Below are positions 9,008 to 20,300 of a stretch of 64,000 bases of DNA, in pieces. Position 1 is the stretch's first letter. Each line of letters starts with the position of its first letter. Both the position numbers and the translations under genes were made by a program. The notes under the pieces were generated by a model that saw only the letters and a program-made list of their open reading frames with translations, ran no database searches and was not told where the DNA came from. Origin of the DNA: an uncultured bacterium (GTDB taxonomy: Bacteria > Armatimonadota > UBA5829); NCBI GenBank assembly GCA_938074205.1, contig CALJES010000015.1:31042-95041 (forward strand), read 5' to 3'.

Positions 9008-11980
9008 TCAATTGGCAACGATGTTGACCAACTTTCCTTTCACCACTACGATTTTTTGAACGGTCTTCCCCTCGAGCTCGGCCTTTACTTTGCTTGACGA
9101 CAACGCTGCTACCTTCAGAGTTTCCTCATCGGCGTCGGCGGGCACTACCATTCGGTCCCGAACCTTACCATTGATCTGTGCTACTATTTCGATTTCTTCA
9201 GCCTTTGCCACTTCGGGGTCATAATCGGGCCATGGCTGTTCAATTGTAAACCCTTTTCTACCTAGAATTTCCCAAAGCTCATCTGCGATATGCGGTGCTA
9301 TCGGAGAGATTAACAAAACCAAGTTTTCAACGGCCTCGTCAATTGCCGCTGCAACACCGCTTCTGGGTTCATTTGCTTTCGCGGCACGTGGGAGGACAGC
9401 GTATATCTCGTTAACCAGTTCCATAAGTGCCGCAACTGCAGTGTTAAAAGAGAACTCCTCTATGTCTTCTCCAACCTTGCGTATTGTTTGGTGAGTCTTA
9501 CGTCTCAGTGCTCTCGCATCCGGATCCAAATCTTTTTGGAGGCCATTTATCGCCGCGCGCCAGTTCGGGTTGAACCGCGTTGCCCATTCGTTCACCAGTC
9601 TCCACACACGTCCCATAAAGCGGAACGCGCCGTTCATCCCTTCTTCACTCCATTGAATTGCTTCTTCAAATGGGGCGACAAACAGTTCATACGTACGCAA
9701 CGCGTCCGCACCGTATTTTTCTACCATTGAGTCTGGCGTAACGACGTTCCTTTTAGACTTGGACATCTTAACCCATTTCCAGATAATCTTATCTGGCGGG
9801 TATTTCCGGGCTTCTTCGGGAGTGAGCGGGATTAAGTCGCGTTCGATCTCATCTTCATCAGTTTCCACATCAACGGATTCGCCGGCTTCAATCGTCCGAT
9901 GAGGGGTGTAGGCTAGTACCATTCCTTGGTTCTTCAGTTTAGCAAATGGTTCTACGAACGGCACCAATCCCGCATCATACAGCACTTTGGTCCAAAACCT
10001 TGCGTACAGTAGATGCATCACAGCGTGTTCGGCCCCCCCGACGTAGAGATCCACAGGCAGCCAGTATGCCACGAGGTCTTTATCGAACGGCGCAGTATCA
10101 AGATGCGGAGTTACAAAGCGCAAGAAATACCAGCTGGAACACGCGAAACCGCTCATCGTATCGGTTTCTCTTTTTGCAGGAGCGCCGCATTTAGGACACG
10201 TCGTGTTTACGAACTCGGGAATGGACGCCAGCGGCGATTCACCGGTGCCAGTGGGCTGATAGTTCTCAACGTCAGGTAGTAACACGGGTAAGTCTTCCTC
10301 GGGTACAGGGACCTCTCCACACTTCTCGCAGTGCACGATCGGGATTGGTGCTCCCCAATATCGCTGCCGCGATATCAGCCAATCTCGCAACTTATAGTTG
10401 ACAGCGAACCTGCCTTTGCCCGTCTTTTCGAGCCATTCAGTTACCACCTTCTTGGCAACAGCACCCGGCGTTCCTGAAAACTCGCCGGAGTTTATCATGT
10501 CACCGTATTCATCATGAAATATGACGTCTCCGTAGAACGGCTCCCTCGCCAGAAGTTGCATCAGCGTGTCCACGTTTTCGAGTGATGGGGCGCGTTCCTT
10601 GATGAGCGATAGAATCTCGCGTTCAGACTCAAACGAATCAAAGGGCACCACTCCGCGGTTTGCGAATATAAACGCCCAGCGCTTTCCGACGATCTCAATC
10701 CACGCTTCTGTGTTGGTCAAGTAAGCACAAGCGATGTCTATGTACTCGTCGGCTTGTTCCTCGTTTTCGAGTGTTACATAGTAGAAGCTGTCCCTATGTT
10801 CGAACTTTATGCCCTCTTGTTGCAGTACTTCTTCGAAGCCTTCTTCCACTATTTCATCAAACACTCGGCTCTTAGAAATGCCGTCCGTCCTGTCGATTAC
10901 TGGAATTATAGGTATGCCGTATTTGAGGGCAAATTCAAAGTCGCGCTGGTCGTGAGCGGGTACTGCCATAATGGAACCTGTTCCATAACCCATCATCACG
11001 TAATCAGCTATCCAAATAGGTATTCGCCTGTCGTTTACAGGGTTGATCGCATAGGCGCCGATAAACACGCCGGTTTTTTCACGCTCAGTTGATTGCCGCT
11101 CCACTGCACTTGCTCGGGCCGCTTTCTTTCTGTACTCCTCTACTTCGTCGCGCATATTGGGGTTAGTCAGCTTATCGACCAGTGGGTGCTCGGGTGCCAG
11201 AACCATAAAAGTTGCTCCCCAGAGCGTGTCCGGACGAGTAGTGTATACGATGATTTCATCGCCCTGTTCGGAGTGGAATACGACTTCTGCGCCCTCGCTC
11301 TTGCCAATCCAGTTTCGCTGCATAAGTTTGATCGACTCAGGCCAGTCGACCAGGTCTAGGTCATTTATAAGTCGCTCAGCGTAATCTGTTATTTTGAAGA
11401 ACCACTGTGGTAGGTCTTTTTTCTCGATTAGAGAACCGCACCGCCAGCACCGACCGTCTTTGACTTCTTCGTTCGCCAGAACGGTCGCGCAAGACGGACA
11501 CCAATTAGCGGGCGACATTGCCCTGTACGCTAATCCGCGCTTGTACAACAAAAGGAATATCCACTGGGTCCACTTATAGTAGTCCGGCGATGACGAATTA
11601 ATCTCGCGTGACCAATCATAGCTGATACCGATGAGGTTCATCTGCCGCTTGTAATTCGCGATATACTGCGGAACGGTGTACTTGGGATGGCTTTTCTGCT
11701 TTATAGCCTCGTTCTCGGCCGGCAGTCCAAACGCATCCCATCCCATAGGATGGAGCACGTTGAACCCCTTCATACGCTTGTAGCGGCAAACTACGTCCGT
11801 AGGAATATAATTGCGACAGTGGCCAACCGAAAGACCAGCACCGGAAGGGTATGGAAAGAAGTCGAGCCCGTAAAACTTGGGCTTATCGGTTTGATCAGGG
11901 GTGCGGAATAAGTTCGCCTCATTCCACCTTTCCTGCCATTTCTTCTCAATTTCTGTGAAGTTGTATTTGCGCTCTGCCAT
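9008..11980 (-). CDS. leuS: Leucyl-tRNA synthetase with an extra insertion
   Basis: Class I synthetase that charges tRNA-Leu. The N-terminal ATP motif region is PYPSGAGLSVGHCRNYIPTD (HIGH equivalent GH), the second motif is KMSKSKRN at about residue 737, and the CP1 editing domain (TRPDTLWGATFMVLAPEHPL) and zinc-type Cys pairs (CPSC, CWRC; CEKC, CPKC) are present. The preferred start is ATG 11980 (MAERKYNF, the usual LeuRS beginning), 29 codons inside the longest frame. At 990 residues it is over 100 longer than typical bacterial LeuRS; the excess includes an insert at about residues 390-490 inside the editing region. No T-box leader was seen. Confidence 0.97.
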   Translation of the reverse strand: MAERKYNFTEIEKKWQERWNEANLFRTPDQTDKPKFYGLDFFPYPSGAGLSVGHCRNYIPTDVVCRYKRMKGFNVLHPMGWDAFGLPAENEAIKQKSHPKYTVPQYIANYKRQMNLIGISYDWSREINSSSPDYYKWTQWIFLLLYKRGLAYRAMSPANWCPSCATVLANEEVKDGRCWRCGSLIEKKDLPQWFFKITDYAERLINDLDLVDWPESIKLMQRNWIGKSEGAEVVFHSEQGDEIIVYTTRPDTLWGATFMVLAPEHPLVDKLTNPNMRDEVEEYRKKAARASAVERQSTEREKTGVFIGAYAINPVNDRRIPIWIADYVMMGYGTGSIMAVPAHDQRDFEFALKYGIPIIPVIDRTDGISKSRVFDEIVEEGFEEVLQQEGIKFEHRDSFYYVTLENEEQADEYIDIACAYLTNTEAWIEIVGKRWAFIFANRGVVPFDSFESEREILSLIKERAPSLENVDTLMQLLAREPFYGDVIFHDEYGDMINSGEFSGTPGAVAKKVVTEWLEKTGKGRFAVNYKLRDWLISRQRYWGAPIPIVHCEKCGEVPVPEEDLPVLLPDVENYQPTGTGESPLASIPEFVNTTCPKCGAPAKRETDTMSGFACSSWYFLRFVTPHLDTAPFDKDLVAYWLPVDLYVGGAEHAVMHLLYARFWTKVLYDAGLVPFVEPFAKLKNQGMVLAYTPHRTIEAGESVDVETDEDEIERDLIPLTPEEARKYPPDKIIWKWVKMSKSKRNVVTPDSMVEKYGADALRTYELFVAPFEEAIQWSEEGMNGAFRFMGRVWRLVNEWATRFNPNWRAAINGLQKDLDPDARALRRKTHQTIRKVGEDIEEFSFNTAVAALMELVNEIYAVLPRAAKANEPRSGVAAAIDEAVENLVLLISPIAPHIADELWEILGRKGFTIEQPWPDYDPEVAKAEEIEIVAQINGKVRDRMVVPADADEETLKVAALSSSKVKAELEGKTVQKIVVVKGKLVNIVAN

Positions 11981-12189
11981 ATTCTGCCGTCCTATCTGAC
12001 ACAACGTAAACACCAAGCGGAACTGGTGGTTTTGTGGGGGAGTTCCGCGTGCGAGCTTGGAGTTCACAGCTTGACGAGTTGATTATAAGTTTGTTCAATG
12101 AGAGGTGTCAAGAAACACACATGAGGTTCCATCCTCACTCCTTTGCATATACAGGCATCTGTAGTCGAAAAACTACCCTTCTTTACTCG

Positions 12190-12219
12190 TTGACAAAATG
12201 ATTTTTTGGGGTGATACTA
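12190..12219 (+). promoter_or_regulatory. Putative sigma70-type promoter for the secreted-protein gene
   Basis: TTGACA at 12190-12195 and ATACTA at 12214-12219, separated by 18 bases, about 80 bases before the ATG at 12302. The -35 is a perfect match and the -10 is weak. Confidence 0.5.
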
Positions 12220-12301
12220 CCATTGGATGTATTGTTGTGCGGCACACTCGATTGCAGTTTCGTGCAGTGATCAGTAACACGTAGAAAGGAGTAGGGGAAA
12301 C

Positions 12302-13888
12302 ATGCGAACAAAATCTTTAGGCATTCTTGTCGTCACGGTGGTGCTGACAACCCTGTGTGGTGCTCACGCGACAGTTATCACAGTCACCCCAGTGCAGCGT
12401 TTGACTCCGCCTGGTGTCGAACCTGCTGAGTGGGAGTGCACTAACGGTTGGAGCATCGTTACTAACAAGATGGGCGTAGGCAGGATTATGGTAAGTGGGC
12501 CGGCTTATTGCGAAGCGCCTTACCGGCCTTATGTGGCTTATGAGCTGGAAAACGTTGGTGGAACCAACTATCCGCGCTGGGTCTACGTGAAAGACGCTTT
12601 CGGCAATCCGATCCCCAAGTACGATATGGGCCGTGGCGCCTTCTACGCGTCGTGCGACAGGCACTATGGACAAGATGGCAATACAGGAAAAACGCCGTCT
12701 ACGGTTTGGTTGGGTACAGATCAACACGCCGGTCTTCCGCTAGCCGGCATCGCTCTGCGCCAGATCAAAACCGCCAAGTACTGCACCTTTGTCTCCCGTA
12801 ATCCGACGTTGTTGAAACCAGGTGTGGCAGATTCAAACTGGGACAGCTGGAAAGAAGCTTGGTACAATCCACGCCAGCCGATCTCCCTGCAGTTTCTGGT
12901 TCGTCACCCTACCAATCCTGGTTTGGTTGCGCAATTTTGGTACAGACCGTGGGGTAACGATGCATTCATAGGAGATCAGGCGTGTGATGGCAGGCTTCAA
13001 ATCTGGGAAGAGCACATTTGTATAGGTTCGGGAAACCGGGGAAGGTGGCTTAGTCCTCCCGACTGGGAGGGGTTACCATCAAGGGCTTTCAATAGCTGGG
13101 ACGAGCTTCTAAACTCTTATCGAAGTGATGATCCAGAAAAGGTTCCGTTTAAGGACTATGTGCTTGTTGAGACAACTGGGGATTACCCAAACGGTTTCAA
13201 GAGCCCGGGATTCAAGGGCAACACTGAGCCTCCAGGAAGACCTTTCTGCACTGGCACGGGTAAATGTCTGAATTTTGAGGTCGGCGCAAGGTTTTACAGG
13301 TTTTTCTTGCCTGATGGTACTCAAAGAACGTGGTATCCCGAGTCACTTGGCTTTCGGGGTCAGCTGGATCATTTCGTCCTGGAGATCGACCGCAACGAGG
13401 ACGGTGACGTGAACGACCCAGGCGAATCTGCCATTTACGATTTCGAGCCGCCTGCAGACGATCCCGGTCCCAGAATAGTCTATCTGAACCAACGATGTCT
13501 GGATGACCGCAACGGCCTCGATACGCTGCTCGAGAAGCTGGGCGAACCTGACAATATATACGACCCTGTGCAGAATCCATACAAGGATACCAAGGAGAGC
13601 CGACTGTACGACGTCCTCTTCAGAATATCCGGCAGGGTTACGGAAAGGTTCAACCCTTACTTCGCCCTTGACGACGGTGCCGGTTTAGGTGCGGTCACAC
13701 GGGTGTACACGTTGGATGAACCGAATCCCTACACTTGGATTCCATACAACTTTGTGAACCCAGGCGAATACTGGACCAGTTGGGGATTGCTTGAAAGGTT
13801 CAGAGCAGCAGGCAGCCAACCGTGGGTCCTAAAGCCTTTCATTATGTGGACCGCAAAGACCCACAACAGGCAGATACACGAATACTAG
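12302..13888 (+). CDS. Secreted protein of unknown function
   Basis: 528-residue protein with a clear signal peptide (LGILVVTVVLTTLCGAHAT) and no other membrane segment. I do not recognise the family. It is rich in Trp, Tyr, Gly and Pro with several Cys, as in secreted beta-rich proteins. A short acidic loop DRNEDGDVNDPGE near residue 365 resembles a calcium-binding dockerin or EF-type loop. It is a single-gene unit with its own promoter and terminator. An extracellular binding or enzymatic role is possible but not shown. Confidence 0.7.
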   Translation: MRTKSLGILVVTVVLTTLCGAHATVITVTPVQRLTPPGVEPAEWECTNGWSIVTNKMGVGRIMVSGPAYCEAPYRPYVAYELENVGGTNYPRWVYVKDAFGNPIPKYDMGRGAFYASCDRHYGQDGNTGKTPSTVWLGTDQHAGLPLAGIALRQIKTAKYCTFVSRNPTLLKPGVADSNWDSWKEAWYNPRQPISLQFLVRHPTNPGLVAQFWYRPWGNDAFIGDQACDGRLQIWEEHICIGSGNRGRWLSPPDWEGLPSRAFNSWDELLNSYRSDDPEKVPFKDYVLVETTGDYPNGFKSPGFKGNTEPPGRPFCTGTGKCLNFEVGARFYRFFLPDGTQRTWYPESLGFRGQLDHFVLEIDRNEDGDVNDPGESAIYDFEPPADDPGPRIVYLNQRCLDDRNGLDTLLEKLGEPDNIYDPVQNPYKDTKESRLYDVLFRISGRVTERFNPYFALDDGAGLGAVTRVYTLDEPNPYTWIPYNFVNPGEYWTSWGLLERFRAAGSQPWVLKPFIMWTAKTHNRQIHEY

Positions 13889-13909
13889 CGGCATCTAAGT
13901 CAAGTGGAC

Positions 13910-13943
13910 AATCAGGAGCGGGACGCAAGCCCCGCTCCTGATT
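13910..13943 (+). terminator. Intrinsic terminator
   Basis: Perfect 13-bp inverted repeat AATCAGGAGCGGG / CCCGCTCCTGATT with an 8-base loop, 22 bases after the stop of the secreted-protein gene. The tail is only partly T-rich. Confidence 0.7.
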
Positions 13944-14305
13944 ATTGCACGGTGAAATATTCCCTGAGATACGCTCTTCAACTGGGCCTGAGGGACTCAG
14001 CCAATAGTTCTGCTTTCAAATTGGCCGCATTTCTAATGCGACTTAGTAGGTCCACTCTATTTTGTCGGCCCCTCATAAGTGCTAAACCGAATTGCGCGCA
14101 CAAAAATTGACATGCTATAATACTCGCACAATGCGGGGCATTTCATTTGCCGCCGATTGATGTGAGCGGTTCTTGAAGTGTTCCGCGTCACAAAAGATTA
14201 CGTTGCGCGAGCACGCGGGCCCCGCGCAGCAGCGATGTCGTTTATAATTGTTACTGACGGAAACACAATAGAGTCCACCCCCGCGTATTTTAAGGAAAGG
14301 AAGCG
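13944..14305 (+). other. Long leader and promoter region of the FtsX/OPT operon
   Basis: 362-base stretch without a gene. It holds the promoter listed at 14092-14121 and then a leader of about 180 bases before the ATG of the giant permease. The leader contains GC-rich complementary patches (GCGGGGC near 14132 and GCCCCGCGC near 14219) that could fold, but I cannot match it to a known RNA family. Confidence 0.4.
14092..14121 (+). promoter_or_regulatory. Putative extended -10 promoter of the six-gene operon
   Basis: TATAAT at 14116-14121 preceded by TGC (extended -10) with TTGCGC at 14092-14097, spacing 18. It lies about 185 bases upstream of the first operon gene. Confidence 0.55.
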
Positions 14306-17300
14306 ATGGCTATTAGTAGAGTTAAGAGTACTAACGTAATCTTCGCAGTTGTAGTCATCCTTATCCTGGCTGTGCTGTTCTGGCCGATGAAGCAGACCAG
14401 GCCGGTGACGAAAGCCTCGGCTTCCACAACACCAGCTGAACAGAAACCAGCCTGTCCGGAGCCTTTAGCGAAGAGATACAAATCCATTGCAGCGTCGATA
14501 AACAGCGAACGGGTTAAAGCAGACGTTTACACTCTGTCTTCGTACCCGTCACGGTTGGTAGGATATCCCGGCTGCGAGAAGGCTGCTGAGTATATTGAAG
14601 ACCAATTCCGTAAAATAGGCCTCGAAGAGGTGCGCAGCGAACCGTTCCGAGTGACGGTTCCCATTGACGAAGGTTCCCGTATTGTAATAGATGGCCAAAG
14701 CTTCCCGATTTATGCACTGTGGCCTAATCTGGTCAGGACATCTCACCTTCCGCCTGAGGGACTGGAGGTCCACGTAATTGATGCCGGCAGCGGTCGGCTG
14801 CCTGATTTTGACGGCAAGGCAGTCAAAGGTAGCGCAGCTCTTGTCGATTTTAACTCAGGCACAGAATGGTTGAATGCGCCCAGACTGGGAGCACGAGCAC
14901 TACTTTTTGTCGAACCAGACACCACCATGCGCGGCGAGGGTGAGGCTAAGTTCAGCGCCATCCCAGTTTCAATGCCGCGGTTCTGGGTCTCAAAGGAAAC
15001 TGCTGCGAAGATAAGGGCTTTGATCGCTCAAGGAAGGGCGAATCGAGCGAGGATCTACTGTACAATGCCCTGGGAGAAAGTTAGGGCGCGCAATATCACA
15101 GGTATAATCCGCGGTACAGATCCTAAACTTCGCGATGAATGGATAGTTCTGCACGCTTACTACGATGGCACCTCGGTTGTACCTGCCCTGGCGCCAAGCG
15201 CGGAGTCATCTTGTGGTATTGCCGCGCTTTTGGAGCTGGCTCGCTTATTTAAGCAGCCCCAGTTTGCCCCGAAACGATCCGTGATGTTCCTTGCAACTAG
15301 TGGACATTTCCAATCTTTGGCTGGAATGCGCGCCTTCATGGAGCGACATATAGATTCCTATAGGCTGCCGGGGACGCTCGACCGCATCCACGAGTATCTG
15401 AACAGAAAATGGCCTGCCGACGGGCCAAAGGCGCTGCCATGGCCTCCAATCCTGCTCGCTATACTGTTGCTGCTCATAGTTTGGTGGATATGGACCAAGC
15501 TTAGATTTCTTAGAAGCCAGGTTCCTGCCATTGTGAGCGTTCCAATTGTCTTGGCAGCTTTGGTAATCTGGTACTGCTACAGCCTGACCGCCAGCTTTCT
15601 CAAGGGCTTTAATTATGAAATACCCAATCCTCCGCAATTCTATGTTTGGGCTGGTCTCGATCTTTCTAGCCAAACGCAGGGAGTTGGCATTTTCTACAAG
15701 GGTTACTTCTACGACTATCGGGAAGATATCCAAGGAAAATTCTCCGATCTTGCCAGTCGTGCACGAGAAAACTCAGAACGAGTCGCAGCAACGTTGGGGT
15801 TCTTTGAGACCAGAGCTTCGAGGTTTGCTGATGGCGTAAACCCGATCACTGGCAAGAACTGGCGCAACTTTGTGCCGGGTAAGTTTGCATTGGATAGCGA
15901 GGTGGTCACGCTAGCGGGTGGAATAGGCGTGTCATTTGTCTCTATTGATGATGGTAGGCCGCTCGTAGATACACCATTCGACAAGCCCCAGTACGTCAAC
16001 TTCGCAAATCTGCACAAGCAACTCGTTATGATTGGTTGTCTGGTCGATCACTGGTTCCATGACACCAGAACACCAATGGACGAAGAGATTATCCAGGCGA
16101 CAGTTGTCGATCGAAAGACCATAAAACTTGCCGATCCGCTGCAGTTGGGATACGTGCAGGGTGTTTACACCGACGAAGTTGCTAGAGGTCGGAGCTATTA
16201 TAAGCCGAAGTCCGAAAAAGAACTTCCCAAAATGCTTCCTGATGGGCGGATAACGCTCACTGACGAATTGCCGCAAGGAGTTAGGATCGTATATGTCAGG
16301 CAAAAGCCTCTTACCAAACTTGGGGTTACTGAGCAGTGTAAGTTCACGCGAATGGGTCTGCAGGGTGGATTTGCGCGTCTTAGCGGGAATGTCGTGCAAT
16401 ACGACCCGCGTAGGAGTTTTGTTCCTAACCTCAAAGTTGGAGACTGCCTTGCTGTAGTGAGGAGCCCGCATAAGTCGTTCATGGGTGTGCGGGCTAACAT
16501 CATAGACAAGACCACTCCCACCGAGGGATTTTTCTCCATTCCTGGAGTTGCCCCGCTGACTGCGTACGGATGGCAAAGACTTACCTCGATAGGCGCGTAC
16601 AAGCTGGATGCAGTGCGCGGAGACATTATCTGTGCTCCCGACCAGGGTTCGTACGGCCAGTTCTATCCGACAAGCTTCACCATAACCACGGGTTATAAGG
16701 ACATGCCCATCATTGTGTTCGACTGCAAGGCAACGTCCGTTTACGACCTTGTTGATCCACAGTCGCTTCGGGCGTTGACTGGGCTCTCAATGTACGAAGG
16801 GGATACTAACGGTGCGCCCAGGCAGTTTGGTTTCGCTGTTGCCGTTCCTGAACCACAGAATCCTCATGTGGAGGATATGGCTGTCCTATTCACAGAGGAT
16901 ACGAAGAAGACCCAGGCACTGGCTACAGGAACGACCGCTGAGCTGAAGCGTATACGAATAAAGGTCATAATGAGCGCCGGACCAGCCGCGAACCGACTGC
17001 TGCTGCTTAATTCAACTTTGGGCAATGAGATAATCCCGGCTGAAGTTGTCCCAGTTCAAGGTAGGGTCATAAACGATAGAGCTGTTCCTGTCGATTCTTC
17101 TTGGCAGGTCAAGGTCGAAGGCGCTTACTTGGACAAGGAGTGCACAGGAAAAAACTATTACTTCCTTGGACCTGGCGAAGTTGACTACTCGGTAACAAGG
17201 GGTGTAATAGGGCTTTCCAGAGAGCTTCTCAACGAGTTGCCCAGAGGTAGGGAGACTATACACATAAGGACAAATCACGATACTGTTTTCCCCGCACGAA

Positions 17301-20300
17301 TAGTCAAAGTTCTTACGCTCGACAAACCCTGGTATGAAACGATTCAGGGTGTGTATCTCGATGAACGGGCAACAGGGAAGAATTACCTGCGTCCTGCGCC
17401 TAACGCTCTCGTGGCTGGCTCGCTTAAGACCAGCCAGGTATGTGTTGCCAACGATTTTCCTACAAGGGAAGAAGTCTACCTCAAAGTAAGGAACGCTTTT
17501 GACGGCACGGTGCGCATTATCGAAGCCGGTATCGACGCAATAGATCTGAAAGCGGTAGTGTTGGGCGAGAATCCGCTTCAGGTTAGAGCGGAAGGCGTCT
17601 ACTCAAATGCGAAGCTTATCGGTACCAACTATTACCGACCTTCTTCGCTGGAAGAAGGTATAAGAGCCCTTGAAGAGGGGGGGCCGTTACTCACGGAGCG
17701 GTTCCCTGCAAATGCAGCTTCTCGCACCGTTTGGATTAAGACAAACCAGCCCAAGCCGATCAAGGCAAACCTTGCTCGAAGCTTGGTAATTGATAGGCCG
17801 ATTGAGGTTTTCGTCTCTGGAGTTTACATCGATCCGCAGTGTAAGGGACGCAACTTCCTCATAACCAAGTTCGGTACATCCTACAACAATGCGTCTCTGC
17901 TACGGGGTGAGATCCAACTTACAGACGAGCTACCCAAAGATACGAAGAGGGTCTACGTTAAACCCTTTGCTCAGCCGGAAGGGATCGGCTACGACGTCAC
18001 CGAGGGCGGAACTATCGATGAAACTGCCTACAAGGTCGCCAGCGACATGTGGAAGTTGGACGAGTATCGCCTGTCGGCGCTTGCTAGCAAAGGGGTCGTG
18101 AATGAAGGCCTTAACGCTTTGCATAGTACGGCCAAGTCGTATTTGGACCTAGCCGAGAAAGCGAAGGGCTCTCTCAACTACAGTGTTTTCGACTCCTACT
18201 GCCGTGCGGCTTGGGGCTATGAAGCCAGGGCATATCCTGATGTGACTTCTACCGCCCAAGACGTAGTGAACGGCGTCATATTCTATCTATTCTTAATGCT
18301 GCCGTTTGCATACTTTGCTGAGCGCTTGTTCTTCGCATTCCCTACACTGGGCAGACAGCTGCTTGCATTTTTTGGCATCTTCTTGGGTGTTTTCATAGTT
18401 TTCTATTTTGTGCACCCGGCCTTCCAAATAGTGGGGCAGGCCTCTTTGGTAATCCTTATAGCATTCGTAATGTTGGCGCTCAGCTTGCTGGTCATTTCCA
18501 TAGTGACGGGTAAGTTTGAGGATCAGCTCAAGCAGTTCAACCGCAGCGTGTCTGGTATACACAAAGCTGATATTGGACGCATGAGCGTTGCAGCAGCAGC
18601 TTTCTCGCTCGGCATATCCAACATGCGGCGCCGAAAAGCGAGGACTGTCTTAACTTGTATTACCCTTGTGCTACTCACATTTACTGTACTGTCGTTTACT
18701 TCGATAGTGTCAGTGCTTCGCTTCAACAAGGTACCTGCAAAGCGCGACCCAGATACATATGTTTACGACGGGATAATGATTCGCACCGCAATGTGGGATC
18801 CGTTGCAAGAGATTGCCTACCGGCATCTTAAGGATGAATTCGGAAACAAGGGTCGCAGAGGTAAAGTCTACCCAGTTGCTCCTCGGGCTTGGTTCTTTGG
18901 AACTGTTCTTGGTGAACAATCCTTCCTGACACTGAGGCGCGGAGAGAAGTCCTACGATGCTAAGGCCGCCATGGGTATGGTTCCTGACGAGGCCGAGATC
19001 ATGGATTTCGAAACTAATAACCGCAAGATATTCCTGGCTGGCGAGTGGTTCGGATATAAGAATGGCAAACGTGTGACTGATCGCGTCGATCCGTACTCCA
19101 TTATCATTCCTGATACGATTGCAGAAAAACTTGGAATCAAGCCATCGGATGTCGGGAAAGCAAAAGTCGAGTTTGCCGGTGCCAAGTATACTGTAATCGC
19201 CATAATTAAGAACGACGTATTCAAGAGGATCAAGGATCTGGACAACGAACCACTTACCCCTGTCGATTTTATTCTGATGTCGAAACAGGGTCAGCAACAG
19301 CAGGCCGGTGCTGAAGCCGGCTTCAGAGAATATACTCACCACGAACCTGCTAACACATTCATTGTGCCTTTCGAGACCCTTATGAGTCTCGGCGGAGATT
19401 TGCGGTCAATAGCAATAAAATTCGCCACCTTCGAGGAGGTCCAGAGGCAGCTAGATTCCCTGATGCCCAGACTCGGACTGAATCTGTACGCTGGAGTCGG
19501 TGGGTATATCTACCGCTACAGTTCGATTGCTGCAAGTGCGAGCAAGGGCTTCTCGAATGTCTTTATCCCTGTTCTAATTGCTGCTTTGATAGTTCTTAAC
19601 ACAATGCTTGGTTCTGTGTATGAGCGTGTTAAGGAAATCGGTATATTTAGTGCCATCGGACTTGCTCCGAACCATATTGCAATTCTGTTCATCGCGGAAT
19701 CAATGGTCTATGCCAATCTCGGAGCCGTTGCTGGGTACGTCATCGGACAGGGCGTAAGCAAGTTGCTTATGGCGACAAACTGGTTGCCCGGACTTTATTT
19801 GAATTTCTCCTCAATGTCCGCGGTAACTAGTACGCTTATTGTTGTGGCCGTCGTGCTCCTCAGCACTCTCTATCCTGCAAGGAAAGCTTCGGAGGTAGCT
19901 ACTCCTGCTGTTGATCGCACTTGGAAAGTGCCTGATCCCGTGGGAGATACTTGGGACATAGTATTGCCGTTTGCCGTTACGGGCGAGCAGGCGCTAGGTG
20001 TTAATGTTTTCCTACGCGAGTGGTTCCAGGCTTACGAGGAGTACTCGATAGGCGACTTCGTAACGCAGGACGTTCGGACAACAACCTTCGATACCGACTA
20101 TGGCAAGGCATACCAAATTTCTTGCAAGACTTGGCTTGCACCGTTTGATCTTGGTGTCAGTCAAACGGTCATTTTGCAAACTTTGCCCACATCTATGGAG
20201 GACGTGTTTGAGGTGAAAGTGCGCATAATACGCGAGAGCGGTGACATATCCAACTGGAAACGGGTTAACAGAAGGTTCCTGAACACGCTTAGGAAACAGT

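Noticed and set aside
11981..12301. T-box leader for leuS
   Set aside because: No T-box sequence (AGGGTGGNACCGCG-like) or specifier-loop layout was seen on the minus strand.
15932..16576. 214-codon open frame on the minus strand
   Set aside because: Antisense to the second M28 half and the first repeat of the giant permease.
18710..19342. 210-codon open frame on the minus strand
   Set aside because: Lies inside the FtsX core of the giant permease and lacks motifs or a ribosome site.
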